64,000 nucleotides of DNA. Source: Paenibacillus sp. 453mf (GTDB lineage Bacteria > Bacillota > Bacilli > Paenibacillales > Paenibacillaceae). The notes beneath the pieces were generated by a model. That model saw only the letters and a program-made list of their open reading frames with translations. It did no database searches and was not told the origin of the DNA. The position numbers and the translations under genes are program-made. The stretch spans positions 1,292,862-1,356,861 of the forward strand of contig NZ_FPAC01000001.1 in the NCBI RefSeq assembly GCF_900116105.1, in the 5' to 3' direction. This document shows, one piece after another, positions 37,678 through 46,594 of this stretch; position 1 is the first letter of the stretch; each line of letters opens with the position of its first letter.

Positions 37678-39630
37678 ATGAGGAATGGCAAACAGCGAAT
37701 AATGAGTGTTCTCTTGGCTGGCGGGCTGCTGCTCCCAGTGGCAGGCTTTCCCAGCGAGAGTGAAGCAGCAGCATCTGTAAACACGGAATTGACTGATTTT
37801 CTGAACCTAGACTGGGCTCCGAGTGAATGGACTGCAGAGAAAGAATGGGTAAAGACCATCAGTACAGAACAGTTTGCTGAGCTCATTAATCTAGCGGCGA
37901 AAGAAGCAGGATCGGAGCGCCTTATTACGGAAGTTCCGCAATCGGGCAAGATTAACCGAGAAATTGCAGCACTCTTATTGGATGAGATCATTGATGTACC
38001 TTACGTTGAAGAAATGATGTATCAGGACATTCCGATAAACAGCTATTATGCAAGCTCTATCGGTGTAATCACTACCGCGGGCCTAATGAAGGGAGTTGCT
38101 GAGTATACATATGGTTATGGCAAACCACTCACCAAGGAAGATGCAGCAATTGTTGCCCTCAGGCTCTATCAATATTTACAGCCGGTGAGTGTTGCAGAGA
38201 CATCCATCTCGGATTTGCAGAAGGCTATGACTTCCGGAAGAGTCACCTCGAAAGAGCTGGTGGATATGTATCTGGAGCGAATCGAAAAATACGATGCACA
38301 GGGTCCGAAGCTTAACTCTATTATTTCCGTCAACGAACAGGCGGACGAGCTTGCTGAAGAGCTGGATACGGAGCGTGGACAAAGTGGAGCAAGAGGAGCA
38401 CTGCATGGCATTCCTATTATTCTAAAAGATAATTTCGATACAGCGGATATGCCGACAACGGGAGGCTCGTTAGCATTAGTAGATAGTATTCCCGTGGATG
38501 ACGCTTATCAAGTAGAGAAGCTAAAAGAAGCCGGCGCAATCATATTAGCGAAGTCTAACCTGCATGAATTTGCATTTGGGTATACAACAGTAAGCTCGGT
38601 GTCTGGTCAGACGCTTAATCCGTATAACCTATCCAAAGTACCAGGAGGATCAAGTGGGGGGACGGGTGCATCGATCGCGGCGAGCTTTGCCGCGGCAGGA
38701 ATGGGAAGTGATACCGGGGGTTCAATTCGGGTGCCGGCTTCATTCAATAATCTGGTCGGTATTCGACCTACTATTGGTTTATCAAGTCGTGACGGGATCA
38801 TGCCTTTGGCATTGACACAGGATACAGGGGGGCCGATTGCAAGAACTGTTGCTGACGCTGCTGCGATACTTGACGCTACAGTAGGTTATGACCCTGATGA
38901 TGTGACGACAGCAGCAAGTATCGACCGCATTCCGGAATCATATCTCCATTATTTGGACCCCGCGGGACTCCGTGGTGCAAGAATTGGAATTGTCCGTGAA
39001 GTGTTTGGTTCCGATCCAGATATCAATTATGTAATAGATGAGGCAATTCAGGATATGAGAGATCAAGGTGCAGTATTAATAGATGATGTTCAAATTCCTA
39101 ACTTTGAGCAGATCAACAGTTATGCGAGCCTCAGCGGATGGGAGTTCAAATTCCAGTTTAATGATTATCTCGAAACGCTGGGAGAGGATCGTGAGTATGA
39201 GGACCTTGCCGCAATTATTGATTCTGGTTTGTACGATGAATCTGTGAAGACACAGCTCATTGAACGCAATAATCGGGAATCCCTTGAAGATGAATCATAC
39301 AAAGACATTGTTCTTTATCGTACGAAATTGGCACAGGATGCCGTACTTAAGATGATGGCCGATTATGATCTGGATGCCCTTATTTTTCCTACATCAGCCA
39401 ATCCCGTTTCTGATATTGGGGATGAGCAAACGATTGGCGACGGATTTAAACTCAGCTCTTTCACAGGGTACCCGACAATAACGGTTCCGGCTGGCTTCAG
39501 AGCATCTGACCGCATGCCGGTTGGATTGGATTTTATCGGGAGGCCTTTCAGTGAACCTACACTAATTAAGCTTGCGTATTCCTATGAACAGCATACCAAG
39601 CATCGTACTGCTCCTGCGTTAACTCCCTAA
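37678..39630 (+). CDS. Exported amidase with N-terminal SLH-like domain
   Basis: A 650-aa protein. A signal peptide (about residues 1-31, ending SESEAAA) is followed by an S-layer-homology-like segment (about 115-162: YQDIPINSYYASSIGVITTAG, LTKEDAAIVALRLYQYL) and then a full amidase-signature enzyme. The Ser-cisSer-Lys triad is visible: Lys in ILKDNFDTA, Ser in PGGSSGGTGASIAA and Ser in GSDTGGSIRVPA. It probably hydrolyses an amide at the cell surface, attached to secondary wall polymer. Only one SLH-like repeat is recognisable, so anchoring is uncertain. GAGTGAGG lies upstream of the ATG. Substrate unknown. Confidence 0.9.
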   Translation: MRNGKQRIMSVLLAGGLLLPVAGFPSESEAAASVNTELTDFLNLDWAPSEWTAEKEWVKTISTEQFAELINLAAKEAGSERLITEVPQSGKINREIAALLLDEIIDVPYVEEMMYQDIPINSYYASSIGVITTAGLMKGVAEYTYGYGKPLTKEDAAIVALRLYQYLQPVSVAETSISDLQKAMTSGRVTSKELVDMYLERIEKYDAQGPKLNSIISVNEQADELAEELDTERGQSGARGALHGIPIILKDNFDTADMPTTGGSLALVDSIPVDDAYQVEKLKEAGAIILAKSNLHEFAFGYTTVSSVSGQTLNPYNLSKVPGGSSGGTGASIAASFAAAGMGSDTGGSIRVPASFNNLVGIRPTIGLSSRDGIMPLALTQDTGGPIARTVADAAAILDATVGYDPDDVTTAASIDRIPESYLHYLDPAGLRGARIGIVREVFGSDPDINYVIDEAIQDMRDQGAVLIDDVQIPNFEQINSYASLSGWEFKFQFNDYLETLGEDREYEDLAAIIDSGLYDESVKTQLIERNNRESLEDESYKDIVLYRTKLAQDAVLKMMADYDLDALIFPTSANPVSDIGDEQTIGDGFKLSSFTGYPTITVPAGFRASDRMPVGLDFIGRPFSEPTLIKLAYSYEQHTKHRTAPALTP

Positions 39631-39649
39631 AGATCGGTGAACGTGAACG

Positions 39650-39679
39650 AACGGCGGACTTTTGATTCCGCTGTTTTTT
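39650..39679 (+). terminator. Intrinsic terminator of the amidase gene
   Basis: Stem AACGGCGGA / TCCGCTGTT followed by a run of six T. Confidence 0.85.
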
Positions 39680-39801
39680 CTGTGTGTCAAATCAGGCAGC
39701 TGAGTCATTCCCTCAGACGCTGTGTTATAAATATGATGGATCAGGTAAAATGAGTTCTGATAGCTTCGGTCTTATATGAAATGGAAGGTTGAGGATGAGA
39801 G

Positions 39802-40881
39802 ATGAATAAAATCGTATTCGCTGTTATTGGGGCTGGATGGAGAGCTGAATTTTTTCTGCGAATTGCTGCAATGCTTCCGGATTTGTTTGAAGTAAGCAGA
39901 GTGCTGGTCAGAAATGAAGCTAAGGCAGACAGATTTCAAAAGAAATGGGGCATACCAAGCGTAACGACATTGGATCAATTCTTAGAGAAGCGGGATTATT
40001 CGTATGCGATTATTTCCGTACCTTGGGATGCCAATCCGAATTACATAGCCGAGATGAGCAAGCAGGGAATTCCTGTACTCGCAGAGACTCCTCCTGCACC
40101 AGATATTGACGGACTATTGAAGCTGCATGAGGAGCTGCCTTCAAATGCTAAGGTGGAAATTGCAGAGCAGTACTTATATCAGCCTATGCATGCAGCCAGA
40201 ATTCGTCTCGCCCGGTCCGGCATCCTTGGTGAAGTATCTCATGTTCAAGTATCAGCCGCCCACGGGTATCATGGAATAAGCCTGATCAGGGAATTGCTAG
40301 GTGTCGGTTATGAGAAGGCAAAAATCACAGGACATCAATTGACAAGTCCAATTGTGAAAGGACCGGACAGACAGGGCTTGCCTGAATCCGAAGAGAAGGT
40401 GCAGTCCGTTCAAGAGCTGGCAATATTTCAATTTGGAGTGAAAACAGCGGTGTTTGATTTTTCAAATGTTCAATATTTCTCATGGATTCGGGGGGATCGG
40501 ATATTGGTTCGCGGCGACCGTGGAGAAATCGTCAATGATGAGGCGACTTATCTGAAGGATTTCAGAACGCCAATCACGTCCCTACTGAGAAGAATAGATA
40601 CAGGGCATGGTGGGAATCTGGAAGGATACGCGCACCGTGGAATTCAGTTTGAGTCGGAGATGATCTATGAGAATCGATTTGAGAGTGGAAGACTGTCAGA
40701 CGATGAGATTGCTGTTGCGACAAGCATGTATAAGATGGGTCTGTACGCGTTAGATCTGGGACCGTCATTCTATAGTTTTGCAAAGGCAGCGCAGGATCAT
40801 TATTTATCCCTTATGATGAAGAGATCGATTAAAGAAGGCCAAGAGGTCGTCACTGAAATTATGCCGTGGTCAAGCAGGTGA
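39802..40881 (+). CDS. Gfo/Idh/MocA family protein with altered catalytic motif
   Basis: A 359-aa Rossmann-fold oxidoreductase relative. The dinucleotide site is normal for the family (FAVIGAGWRAEFFLRIAA), but the EKP motif is changed to AETPPA, so the lysine that usually contacts substrate and cofactor is missing. The C-terminal domain is present (YLYQPMHAARIRLARSGILGEVSHVQV). It could be a dehydrogenase with a different proton donor or a non-oxidative family member. GAGG lies about 7-8 bases before the ATG. It is not in an operon with the first two Gfo/Idh genes of this window. Confidence 0.85.
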   Translation: MNKIVFAVIGAGWRAEFFLRIAAMLPDLFEVSRVLVRNEAKADRFQKKWGIPSVTTLDQFLEKRDYSYAIISVPWDANPNYIAEMSKQGIPVLAETPPAPDIDGLLKLHEELPSNAKVEIAEQYLYQPMHAARIRLARSGILGEVSHVQVSAAHGYHGISLIRELLGVGYEKAKITGHQLTSPIVKGPDRQGLPESEEKVQSVQELAIFQFGVKTAVFDFSNVQYFSWIRGDRILVRGDRGEIVNDEATYLKDFRTPITSLLRRIDTGHGGNLEGYAHRGIQFESEMIYENRFESGRLSDDEIAVATSMYKMGLYALDLGPSFYSFAKAAQDHYLSLMMKRSIKEGQEVVTEIMPWSSR

Positions 40882-41029
40882 GCAGCACTCGCCAAACAGA
40901 CTCCGTTGTTCCCAATACACAAATGGTTCATTATTTCAACGAAAACCTCGTATTTTTCTGTCATTTGGGTAAATTACTTAAGTCAAGTTATATACCAGAA
41001 TATAAATGACTGACAGGAGACATGCGAAA

Positions 41030-41785
41030 ATGGCTAAATTAACAGACAAAGTGGCGATCATTACGGGAGGGGCCGGCGGAATCGGTAAAGTAACAGCAGA
41101 GCTTTTTCTTAAGGAAGGCGCAAAAGTTGTTATTGTGGACCTTATGCAGGATGCACTGGATACCGTGAAGTCGGAGTTGTCATCCCTCGGAGAAATCGTC
41201 GCAATACAAGCAGATGTATCAAATGAAGCGGATGTTGAGAAGTATGTAAAAGCGACTGTTGATCAATTTGGCAAAATTGATATTTTCTTCAACAACGCCG
41301 GGATTGAAGGAAAAGTTGCGCCGATCATGGAACAAAAGGTTGAGGATTTCGATAAAGTAATCTCTGTTAATGTCAGAGGTGTTTTCCTGGGATTGAAGCA
41401 TGTGCTTAAGGTGCTTGTCAACCAAGGCTATGGTAGTGTAATCAACACTTCATCCGTTGCCGGCTTAAGCGGCAGCATTGGGGTAACGCCATATATTGCC
41501 TCCAAGCACGCGGTTGTAGGACTGACCAAGGCAACGGCGCTCGAAGTAGCCAGCAAAAATGTCCGGGTAAATTCCATTCATCCTTCACCTGTCAACACAC
41601 GTATGATGCGTTCCTTGGAAACGGGGATGCATACGGATCAAGAGACGTTGGCGAAATCCATCCCGCTCGGACGCTATGCGGAATCCAGTGATATTGCTAA
41701 TCTTGTATTATTCCTTGCTTCCGACGATAGTGCATTTATTACTGGTGTGCAGTATCGCGTTGATGGCGGTATGGGTGCGATGTAA
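41030..41785 (+). CDS. Short-chain dehydrogenase/reductase
   Basis: A 251-aa classical SDR. Cofactor motif GGAGGIGK, structural NNAG, catalytic Ser in NTSSVAGLSG and the Y-x-x-x-K pair in YIASKHA, ending in the family C-terminal ITGVQYRVDGGMGA. ATG 41030 with CAGGAG 10 bases upstream is preferred; the frame is open from 41006. The Asp at the end of the second strand (VIVDLMQ) suggests NAD rather than NADP. Substrate unknown. Terminator at 41816. Confidence 0.95.
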   Translation: MAKLTDKVAIITGGAGGIGKVTAELFLKEGAKVVIVDLMQDALDTVKSELSSLGEIVAIQADVSNEADVEKYVKATVDQFGKIDIFFNNAGIEGKVAPIMEQKVEDFDKVISVNVRGVFLGLKHVLKVLVNQGYGSVINTSSVAGLSGSIGVTPYIASKHAVVGLTKATALEVASKNVRVNSIHPSPVNTRMMRSLETGMHTDQETLAKSIPLGRYAESSDIANLVLFLASDDSAFITGVQYRVDGGMGAM

Positions 41786-41815
41786 TTCATGTAACTACAA
41801 TACACAGTAATCGAT

Positions 41816-41851
41816 AACACTTTTCGGCTATGCTGCTGAGAAGGGTTTTTT
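41816..41851 (+). terminator. Intrinsic terminator of the SDR gene
   Basis: Stem AACACTTTTC / GAGAAGGGTT (one mismatch) followed by six T. Confidence 0.75.
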
Positions 41852-41986
41852 GTGATGTAAGGTTGCCATTCTGTACCCTATGCTTCTAATTTATGCATTA
41901 ATTATCAGAATAAAAATTCCAGTTGTGGAAAATATACAAGGGGTAGGCTTGACCTAACCCATACTATAGGAAAGTAGGTACATGAG

Positions 41987-43600
41987 TTGGATACAAATAA
42001 TACGGATCCAAGAACGAACATAGAAGACGAGGGAACTTTAACGAATCGACAAGGCCATCCGATTACGAATAATCAGAATATTAGAACCGTCAGCAACCGG
42101 GGACCCGCTACACTGGAAAACTACGATTTTATCGAAAAGATCAGTCATTTTGACCGGGAAAAAGTGCCGGAACGAATTGTACACGCCAGAGGAGCAGGTG
42201 CACATGGTTATTTTGAAGCCTATGGTACATGCGGAGATGAGCCCATATCCAAGTACACTCGTGCTAAGCTGTTTCAGGAAAAAGGAAAGCAGACCCCGGT
42301 CTTTGTGCGTTTCTCTACCGTGGTACATGGATTGCACTCGCCTGAAACCGTACGTGACCCACGGGGATTTGCAGTTAAATTTTATACAGAGGATGGCAAT
42401 TGGGACCTTGTTGGGAATAACCTCAAAATCTTCTTTATACGAGATGCGATGAAATTTCCTGATATGATCCATGCCTTCCGCCCAGATCCGGTGACAAATA
42501 TTCAAGATGCGAGACGGTTCTTCGATTTCTGTGCCAATTCGCCGGAATCCTTTCACATGGTGACGTTTGTCTATTCTCCATGGGGAATTCCAGCTAACTA
42601 CCGAATGATGCAAGGCTCGGGAGTTAACACATACAAATGGGTGAATCAAGAAGGTAAAGCAGTGCTGGTCAAATACCATTGGGAGCCAAAGCAAGGTATT
42701 AAGAACCTCACTGCGAAGGAAGCTGAGGAGATTCAAGGAAAGAACTTCAACCATGCGACACAGGATTTGTACGAGGCCATCGAGAATGGTAACTACCCTG
42801 AGTGGGAGCTGTTCGTGCAGATCATGGAGGATGGTCCGAATGCAGAGCTTGATTTTGATCCGCTTGATGACACAAAGCTGTGGCCAAATGATCAGTTCCC
42901 ATGGAAAAAGGTTGGCCGCATGGTGCTGAACAAGTCTCCTGAGAACTATTTCAATGAAGTGGAGCAGTCTGCTTTTGGTACAGGGGTATTGGTGGACGGA
43001 CTTGATTTCTCGGATGACAAAATGCTGCAGGGGCGAACCTTCTCCTATTCCGATACACAGCGCTATCGTGTAGGTGCGAACTATTTGCAGCTGCCGATTA
43101 ATGCCGCGAAGAAGCGTGTCGCAACCAACCAGGAGGGCGGACAGCTTCGTTATTACAACGATAAGGCACCTGGGCAGAACCTGCATGTGAACTACGAGCC
43201 ATCCAGTATGGGCGGATTGAAGGAAGCGGAGCAGACGGGCAAAGAGCACACACCATATGTTGAAGGCCATCTCGTGCGGGAGTCAATTGATCGCAATGAC
43301 AATACGAAGCAGGCAGGCCAAACCTACCGTGATTTTGAGCAGTGGGAAAAAGATGAGCTGATCAGCAACATGGTGAATGACATTGCCATCTGTCCGAAGG
43401 ATATTCAAGATAAGATGATTGCTCTTGCGGAGCAGGCTGATGAAGACTATGGCCGCCGCTTGAGAGAAGGCATCGCAGAGAAGATCAAAATGATGGGTGA
43501 CAACAATAGTGTCTCACAGACACATCCGCTTGGAGCCAATGATGCACCTCAGGCAGTGGATGAGGCAATTCAAAAAGGACATGAACAGGATCCTTATTAA
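41987..43600 (+). CDS. Monofunctional haem catalase, KatX-like
   Basis: A 537-aa catalase that breaks down hydrogen peroxide. Distal His in [16 protein letters not shown] (near residue 66), distal Asn in [11 protein letters not shown], and the proximal haem Tyr in [15 protein letters not shown]. Sequence and length resemble the Bacillus spore-type KatX more than vegetative KatA. The start TTG 41987 is weakly supported (AGTAGGT upstream). A small inverted repeat GGGTAGG/CCTAACCC lies about 40 bases upstream of the start and could be an operator. No PerR box was recognised. The long antisense open frames inside this gene are codon-bias shadows. Confidence 0.95.
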   Translation: MDTNNTDPRTNIEDEGTLTNRQGHPITNNQNIRTVSNRGPATLENYDFIEKISHFDREKVPERIVHARGAGAHGYFEAYGTCGDEPISKYTRAKLFQEKGKQTPVFVRFSTVVHGLHSPETVRDPRGFAVKFYTEDGNWDLVGNNLKIFFIRDAMKFPDMIHAFRPDPVTNIQDARRFFDFCANSPESFHMVTFVYSPWGIPANYRMMQGSGVNTYKWVNQEGKAVLVKYHWEPKQGIKNLTAKEAEEIQGKNFNHATQDLYEAIENGNYPEWELFVQIMEDGPNAELDFDPLDDTKLWPNDQFPWKKVGRMVLNKSPENYFNEVEQSAFGTGVLVDGLDFSDDKMLQGRTFSYSDTQRYRVGANYLQLPINAAKKRVATNQEGGQLRYYNDKAPGQNLHVNYEPSSMGGLKEAEQTGKEHTPYVEGHLVRESIDRNDNTKQAGQTYRDFEQWEKDELISNMVNDIAICPKDIQDKMIALAEQADEDYGRRLREGIAEKIKMMGDNNSVSQTHPLGANDAPQAVDEAIQKGHEQDPY

Positions 43601-43694
43601 GGATTGCTTGCACATGTTAGCTGACTGAGTGCGGTCATCAGTGGTTAATGAAATACATAGGCGCAAGTTCTCTTGGGTCTGAAAAATAAAGTAA

Positions 43695-43737
43695 CCCTCA
43701 ACACATGAACCATATTCATGCTGTTGAGGGATTTTTT
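43695..43737 (+). terminator. Intrinsic terminator of the catalase gene
   Basis: Stem CCCTCAACACATGAA / TTCATGCTGTTGAGGG with one bulge, followed by six T. Confidence 0.9.
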
Positions 43738-43778
43738 ATGCTGTATGATAAGATGGAAACGTAGTTTCGTTAGATCAC

Positions 43779-44555
43779 ATGGAGGGGATCAAAATTCTAG
43801 CTTATCCTTATAATACATCCAGGGAAGAAAAGTGGAGATTTATAGAACAGATCAAAGACAGGCTTCTGGCTAAGCATGAAGACATTATTATAGCGATTGG
43901 AGTATATGGTTCCATTGGACAGCACTCAGATGGGGCGTATTCCGATATTGAGCTTCACGTTGTAACCAAAGATGGTACAAGCATTGCTGAGCTTGAGATC
44001 GTGTATCCGCCATTCAAACTGGAAATTGGAGTTACAGAACGGACAAAATGGCTGGCTAAATTAAGACGTGTGGATGACAGCTGGGCGATTTGGTATGGAG
44101 CTTTCGTTCATATCATTTCCTTGTACGACCCGGAAGGTTTCTTTGCTACAGTGAAGAAATTGGAATTATCGATATCTGATGAAAAAATAAAGACGATAAT
44201 GCGTGAATTCATGATCTGGGAACCGTACGAAACGATGGGCAAAATTCGTAATTGCTATAACAATGGTGACCTTACTTATCTCTCTCGTGCAGCTTATGAT
44301 ATAACCTGGCAAACGGCAAAATTGATCGGTCTTGCAAATAAACAATATTACAGTACCAGGGCTGCGACATATAAAGAATCTCTTCTCATGCCATCTATTC
44401 CTTCTGGTTATCAAGCGCTCGTTGCGAAAGTAATCGAGGGGGATCTGCGGAACAAAGAGGGGCTTTATCATCTATGTGAAGACTTATGGACGGGATTAAA
44501 CGAGTGGTATTTACAGCTGGGTATTGTATATGTCAGCAAGGAACTTTCGATATAA
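43779..44555 (+). CDS. ANT(4')-like aminoglycoside nucleotidyltransferase homologue
   Basis: A 258-aa nucleotidyltransferase. Residues about 40-60 read AIGVYGSIGQHSDGAYSDIE, close to staphylococcal kanamycin nucleotidyltransferase (AIGVYGSLGRQTDGPYSDIE). The metal-binding GS-x(n)-SDIE motif is intact. Downstream, WEPYETMGKIRN aligns with VEELFEYAGKWRN of that enzyme and keeps both glutamates and the lysine of the active site. IPSGYQALVAKVIEGDL matches LPSGYDHLCQFVMSGQL. It would adenylylate an aminoglycoside or a natural relative. GGAGGGG overlaps the first codons rather than preceding ATG 43779, so the start is uncertain. No mobile element adjoins it, so it is probably intrinsic. Confidence 0.85.
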   Translation: MEGIKILAYPYNTSREEKWRFIEQIKDRLLAKHEDIIIAIGVYGSIGQHSDGAYSDIELHVVTKDGTSIAELEIVYPPFKLEIGVTERTKWLAKLRRVDDSWAIWYGAFVHIISLYDPEGFFATVKKLELSISDEKIKTIMREFMIWEPYETMGKIRNCYNNGDLTYLSRAAYDITWQTAKLIGLANKQYYSTRAATYKESLLMPSIPSGYQALVAKVIEGDLRNKEGLYHLCEDLWTGLNEWYLQLGIVYVSKELSI

Positions 44556-44589
44556 TATAGTTCTTTAGATATATAATTTAATCACTGTA

Positions 44590-44618
44590 TTGACCATATT
44601 TCCATTGTTTGTTATATT
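44590..44618 (+). promoter_or_regulatory. Sigma-A promoter of ureohydrolase 1
   Basis: TTGACC and TATATT separated by exactly 17 bases. The predicted start is near 44625, in the sequence ACACAAC, which also occurs at the equivalent position of the second ureohydrolase promoter. Confidence 0.75.
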
Positions 44619-44624
44619 ACTTAC

Positions 44625-44771
44625 ACAACAAATGCATATCTCAAGTAGTCTTTCCGAGACGGGGCTGCTACTTGATCGGCAATAGAGCCGCTTGCTTATC
44701 TAAGAAGATAAGGGAGCGGCTCTTTTTGTTTAATTATGCATTTTTAATAATCAATTAGAGGAGTGTTGTAC
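44625..44771 (+). promoter_or_regulatory. Attenuator leader RNA of ureohydrolase 1 (candidate ANTAR target)
   Basis: A leader of about 147 bases between promoter and ATG. A 33-base hairpin (44642-44674, arms CAAGTAG/CTACTTG) is followed by a small hairpin CGGC-AATAGA-GCCG at 44677-44690 with a hexanucleotide loop. The 3' arm of that hairpin is the start of the terminator at 44685, so the two structures exclude each other. ANTAR targets known from ethanolamine genes contain AGCAANGRRGCUY; this loop has A instead of G at position 4, so the match is partial. A regulatory ANTAR gene is adjacent. Confidence 0.6.
44685..44727 (+). terminator. Attenuator terminator before ureohydrolase 1
   Basis: Stem GAGCCGCTTGCTTATCT / AGATAAGGGAGCGGCTC, 17 bases with one mismatch, loop AAGA, then TTTTT. 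It lies inside the 5' leader, 45 bases before the start codon, so it must be read through for expression. Confidence 0.92.
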
Positions 44772-45743
44772 ATGTATCGACCTTTAACAGAGAAAGGCAA
44801 ACCTGCATTTGGAGGAATCCGCACATTTATGCATCTTCCGCATATCAAGACATTGGATCATGTCGATTATGCAATCATCGGCAATCCTTTTGATACTGGC
44901 GCGGGTTACGCAGTGGGCACAAGATTTGGTCCGTCGGCGATTCGGGAAATGTCACAGCGAATTAGAACGACAAATCCTGCTCAAGGGATTGATAGCAGCG
45001 AGTATTTGTCTGGAATCGATTATGGGGACCTCTCCATATATCCTGGTTATATTGAACAGACGTATGAAACCGTTCAAGAGCAGCTTGCTCCAGTCTACGA
45101 TAACGGTATTGTTCCCATTATTCTAGGAGGAGACCATTCCATATCCTATCCACATGTGAAGGCTGCTGCAGCCAAATATGGTCCCATCAGCCTGGTTCAT
45201 TTTGATTCCCATTCGGATGCCTGGGAACCTATGGATGATACACGTAAGTTTTCTCATGGTAATATGTTTTATCATGGAGCTAAAGAAGGCTGGATCAATA
45301 CTCAGACCTCAATTCAAATGGGAATGCGGGGGCATTCGAGCTTAACCCATTATGAAGAAACTCGTGCGCTTGGTTTTGACCTCCTTACTACAGATGATGT
45401 GAAGAGTATGGGGACGGAGCAGTTGTGTCAAACAGTGAAGGACAGAGTGAAAGACACGCCTGTCTTTCTAACCTTTGATATAGATTTTCTTGATCCGGTG
45501 TATGCACCAGGTACTGGTACGCCTGAAGTCGGGGGATTTACGACTTATGAAGCAATTCAGATGCTAAGAGGACTTGCTGGAATACATATTGTCGGATGTG
45601 ATCTTGTCGAAGTGCTGCCCGACCGTGATCCAACAAGGGTAACGGCTCTTAACGCGGCCACGATTGTATCGGAGTTTATTACACTTCTAGCTATACATCG
45701 CCGGAGCCAAAACCGATTGGCTGCAGAATCTATGACTGTCTAA
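44772..45743 (+). CDS. Ureohydrolase (agmatinase/guanidino-hydrolase family), paralogue 1
   Basis: A 323-aa binuclear manganese hydrolase that releases urea from a guanidino compound. Metal ligands are visible: His in LGGDHSIS, FDSHSDAW (the usual DAHxD with Ser in place of Ala) and FDIDFLDPVYAPGTGTPEVGG. SHGNMFYHGAKEGW occupies the substrate-loop position. ATG 44772 has GAGGAG eight bases upstream; an in-frame GTG at 44763 overlaps that site. Agmatine is one possible substrate, but the variable loop is closer in style to guanidinopropionase or guanidinobutyrase types. Expression depends on read-through of the leader terminator. Confidence 0.92.
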   Translation: MYRPLTEKGKPAFGGIRTFMHLPHIKTLDHVDYAIIGNPFDTGAGYAVGTRFGPSAIREMSQRIRTTNPAQGIDSSEYLSGIDYGDLSIYPGYIEQTYETVQEQLAPVYDNGIVPIILGGDHSISYPHVKAAAAKYGPISLVHFDSHSDAWEPMDDTRKFSHGNMFYHGAKEGWINTQTSIQMGMRGHSSLTHYEETRALGFDLLTTDDVKSMGTEQLCQTVKDRVKDTPVFLTFDIDFLDPVYAPGTGTPEVGGFTTYEAIQMLRGLAGIHIVGCDLVEVLPDRDPTRVTALNAATIVSEFITLLAIHRRSQNRLAAESMTV

Positions 45744-45755
45744 CTTCGTGTTTTA

Positions 45756-45791
45756 TAAAAAAACATCCGCTGAAGCATATTCAGCGGATGT
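45756..45791 (-). terminator. Terminator between ureohydrolase 1 and the ANTAR gene
   Basis: Stem ACATCCGCTGAA / TTCAGCGGATGT with a five-base loop. On the minus strand it is followed by seven T, so it mainly serves the ANTAR gene; on the plus strand it may also end the ureohydrolase transcript. Confidence 0.9.
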
Positions 45792-45822
45792 ATTAAGGTT
45801 GTTAGGGCTGCTTAATGTCATA

Positions 45823-46371
45823 TCATATAGGCTGACTTAGTACAGAATCAGCGACCTCGATTAATTTTCTCCGTTCATTCATTGCTTGTGTGCGCATCAT
45901 TTCATAGGCTTTGTTCTCACTTATATTTTTCTGCCTGCTAAGTGACAGCTTGGCGCTTTCAACACGCTTGATTTCATCAAGCTTGCTAGATAAGAAACGA
46001 TACTCACGTTCCAAATGGACCCGCATCTGATAGTTCTTTACTCCTATGAGCAATGACCATTGAAGTTCATTGTCATTCATACCTGAGCAAAGCACGCCGT
46101 CGAGCTTCTCATGGGGAGCGGCGGTAGCTGGTTTTCGTTCATCGCACCACCACAGAATAGGGAAAGAAAATAAGGAGTTAGCAGAATGAAGCCATTTCTT
46201 CAGTCGGCAAGCAGGCAAATCGAGGATGATCATTTCAAACCTGTTCTGTGTAAGTTCTCCCATACATTCAGCTTCAACAGACTCAACACGATAACCTAGT
46301 TCCTTAAGCTTGACATCAACTTGACATTTGTTCGTCGGGATATCATGAACATGCAATAATCTTGGTTTCAT
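45823..46371 (-). CDS. ANTAR-domain antitermination regulator (AmiR-like)
   Basis: A 182-aa protein with three parts. The N-terminal response-regulator-like domain (1-105) begins LLHVHDIPTN, so one of the usual paired acidic residues is missing, while the phosphoacceptor-position Asp in MIILDLP remains. A helical linker (110-135) leads to a C-terminal ANTAR domain (about 130-178): RVESAKLSLSRQKNISENKA, then YEMMRTQAMNERRKLIEVAD. ANTAR proteins bind tandem hexaloop hairpins in leader RNA and stop terminator formation. The degenerate receiver resembles AmiR, which is controlled by a binding partner rather than by phosphorylation. No kinase gene is nearby. It sits between its two likely targets. 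Confidence 0.9.
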   Translation of the reverse strand: MKPRLLHVHDIPTNKCQVDVKLKELGYRVESVEAECMGELTQNRFEMIILDLPACRLKKWLHSANSLFSFPILWWCDERKPATAAPHEKLDGVLCSGMNDNELQWSLLIGVKNYQMRVHLEREYRFLSSKLDEIKRVESAKLSLSRQKNISENKAYEMMRTQAMNERRKLIEVADSVLSQPI

Positions 46372-46559
46372 AATTTACCCATCACCTCGAAGTAGGAATT
46401 GAGACAACAGCTTTCGTGTTTTGTGTATGTACAAAGATGAATGAACCTGATTAATGATAATTTATATAATACATCTATTTAAAAGTCAACAGATTAGGTA
46501 AAGTAACATGACATATTTGTACAAAAAACAATAATTTTCAAGATAATATGTTAAACATA

Positions 46560-46588
46560 TTGACATAACTAATTCCTGTTTCTATAAT
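46560..46588 (+). promoter_or_regulatory. Consensus sigma-A promoter of ureohydrolase 2
   Basis: TTGACA and TATAAT with a 17-base spacer, a perfect consensus promoter. Start predicted near 46595 (ACACAACTGCATAC). Such a strong promoter in front of a terminator fits regulation by antitermination, not by initiation. Confidence 0.92.
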
Positions 46589-46594
46589 TGCATT

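Noticed and set aside
41930..41986. SigB or PerR control of the catalase
   Set aside because: No convincing SigB -35/-10 pair or PerR palindrome; only a small GGGTAGG/CCTAACCC repeat is visible.
42038..43270. A 410-codon antisense open frame inside the catalase gene
   Set aside because: It is an exact shadow of a strongly supported catalase with all active-site motifs, and its product has no recognisable features.
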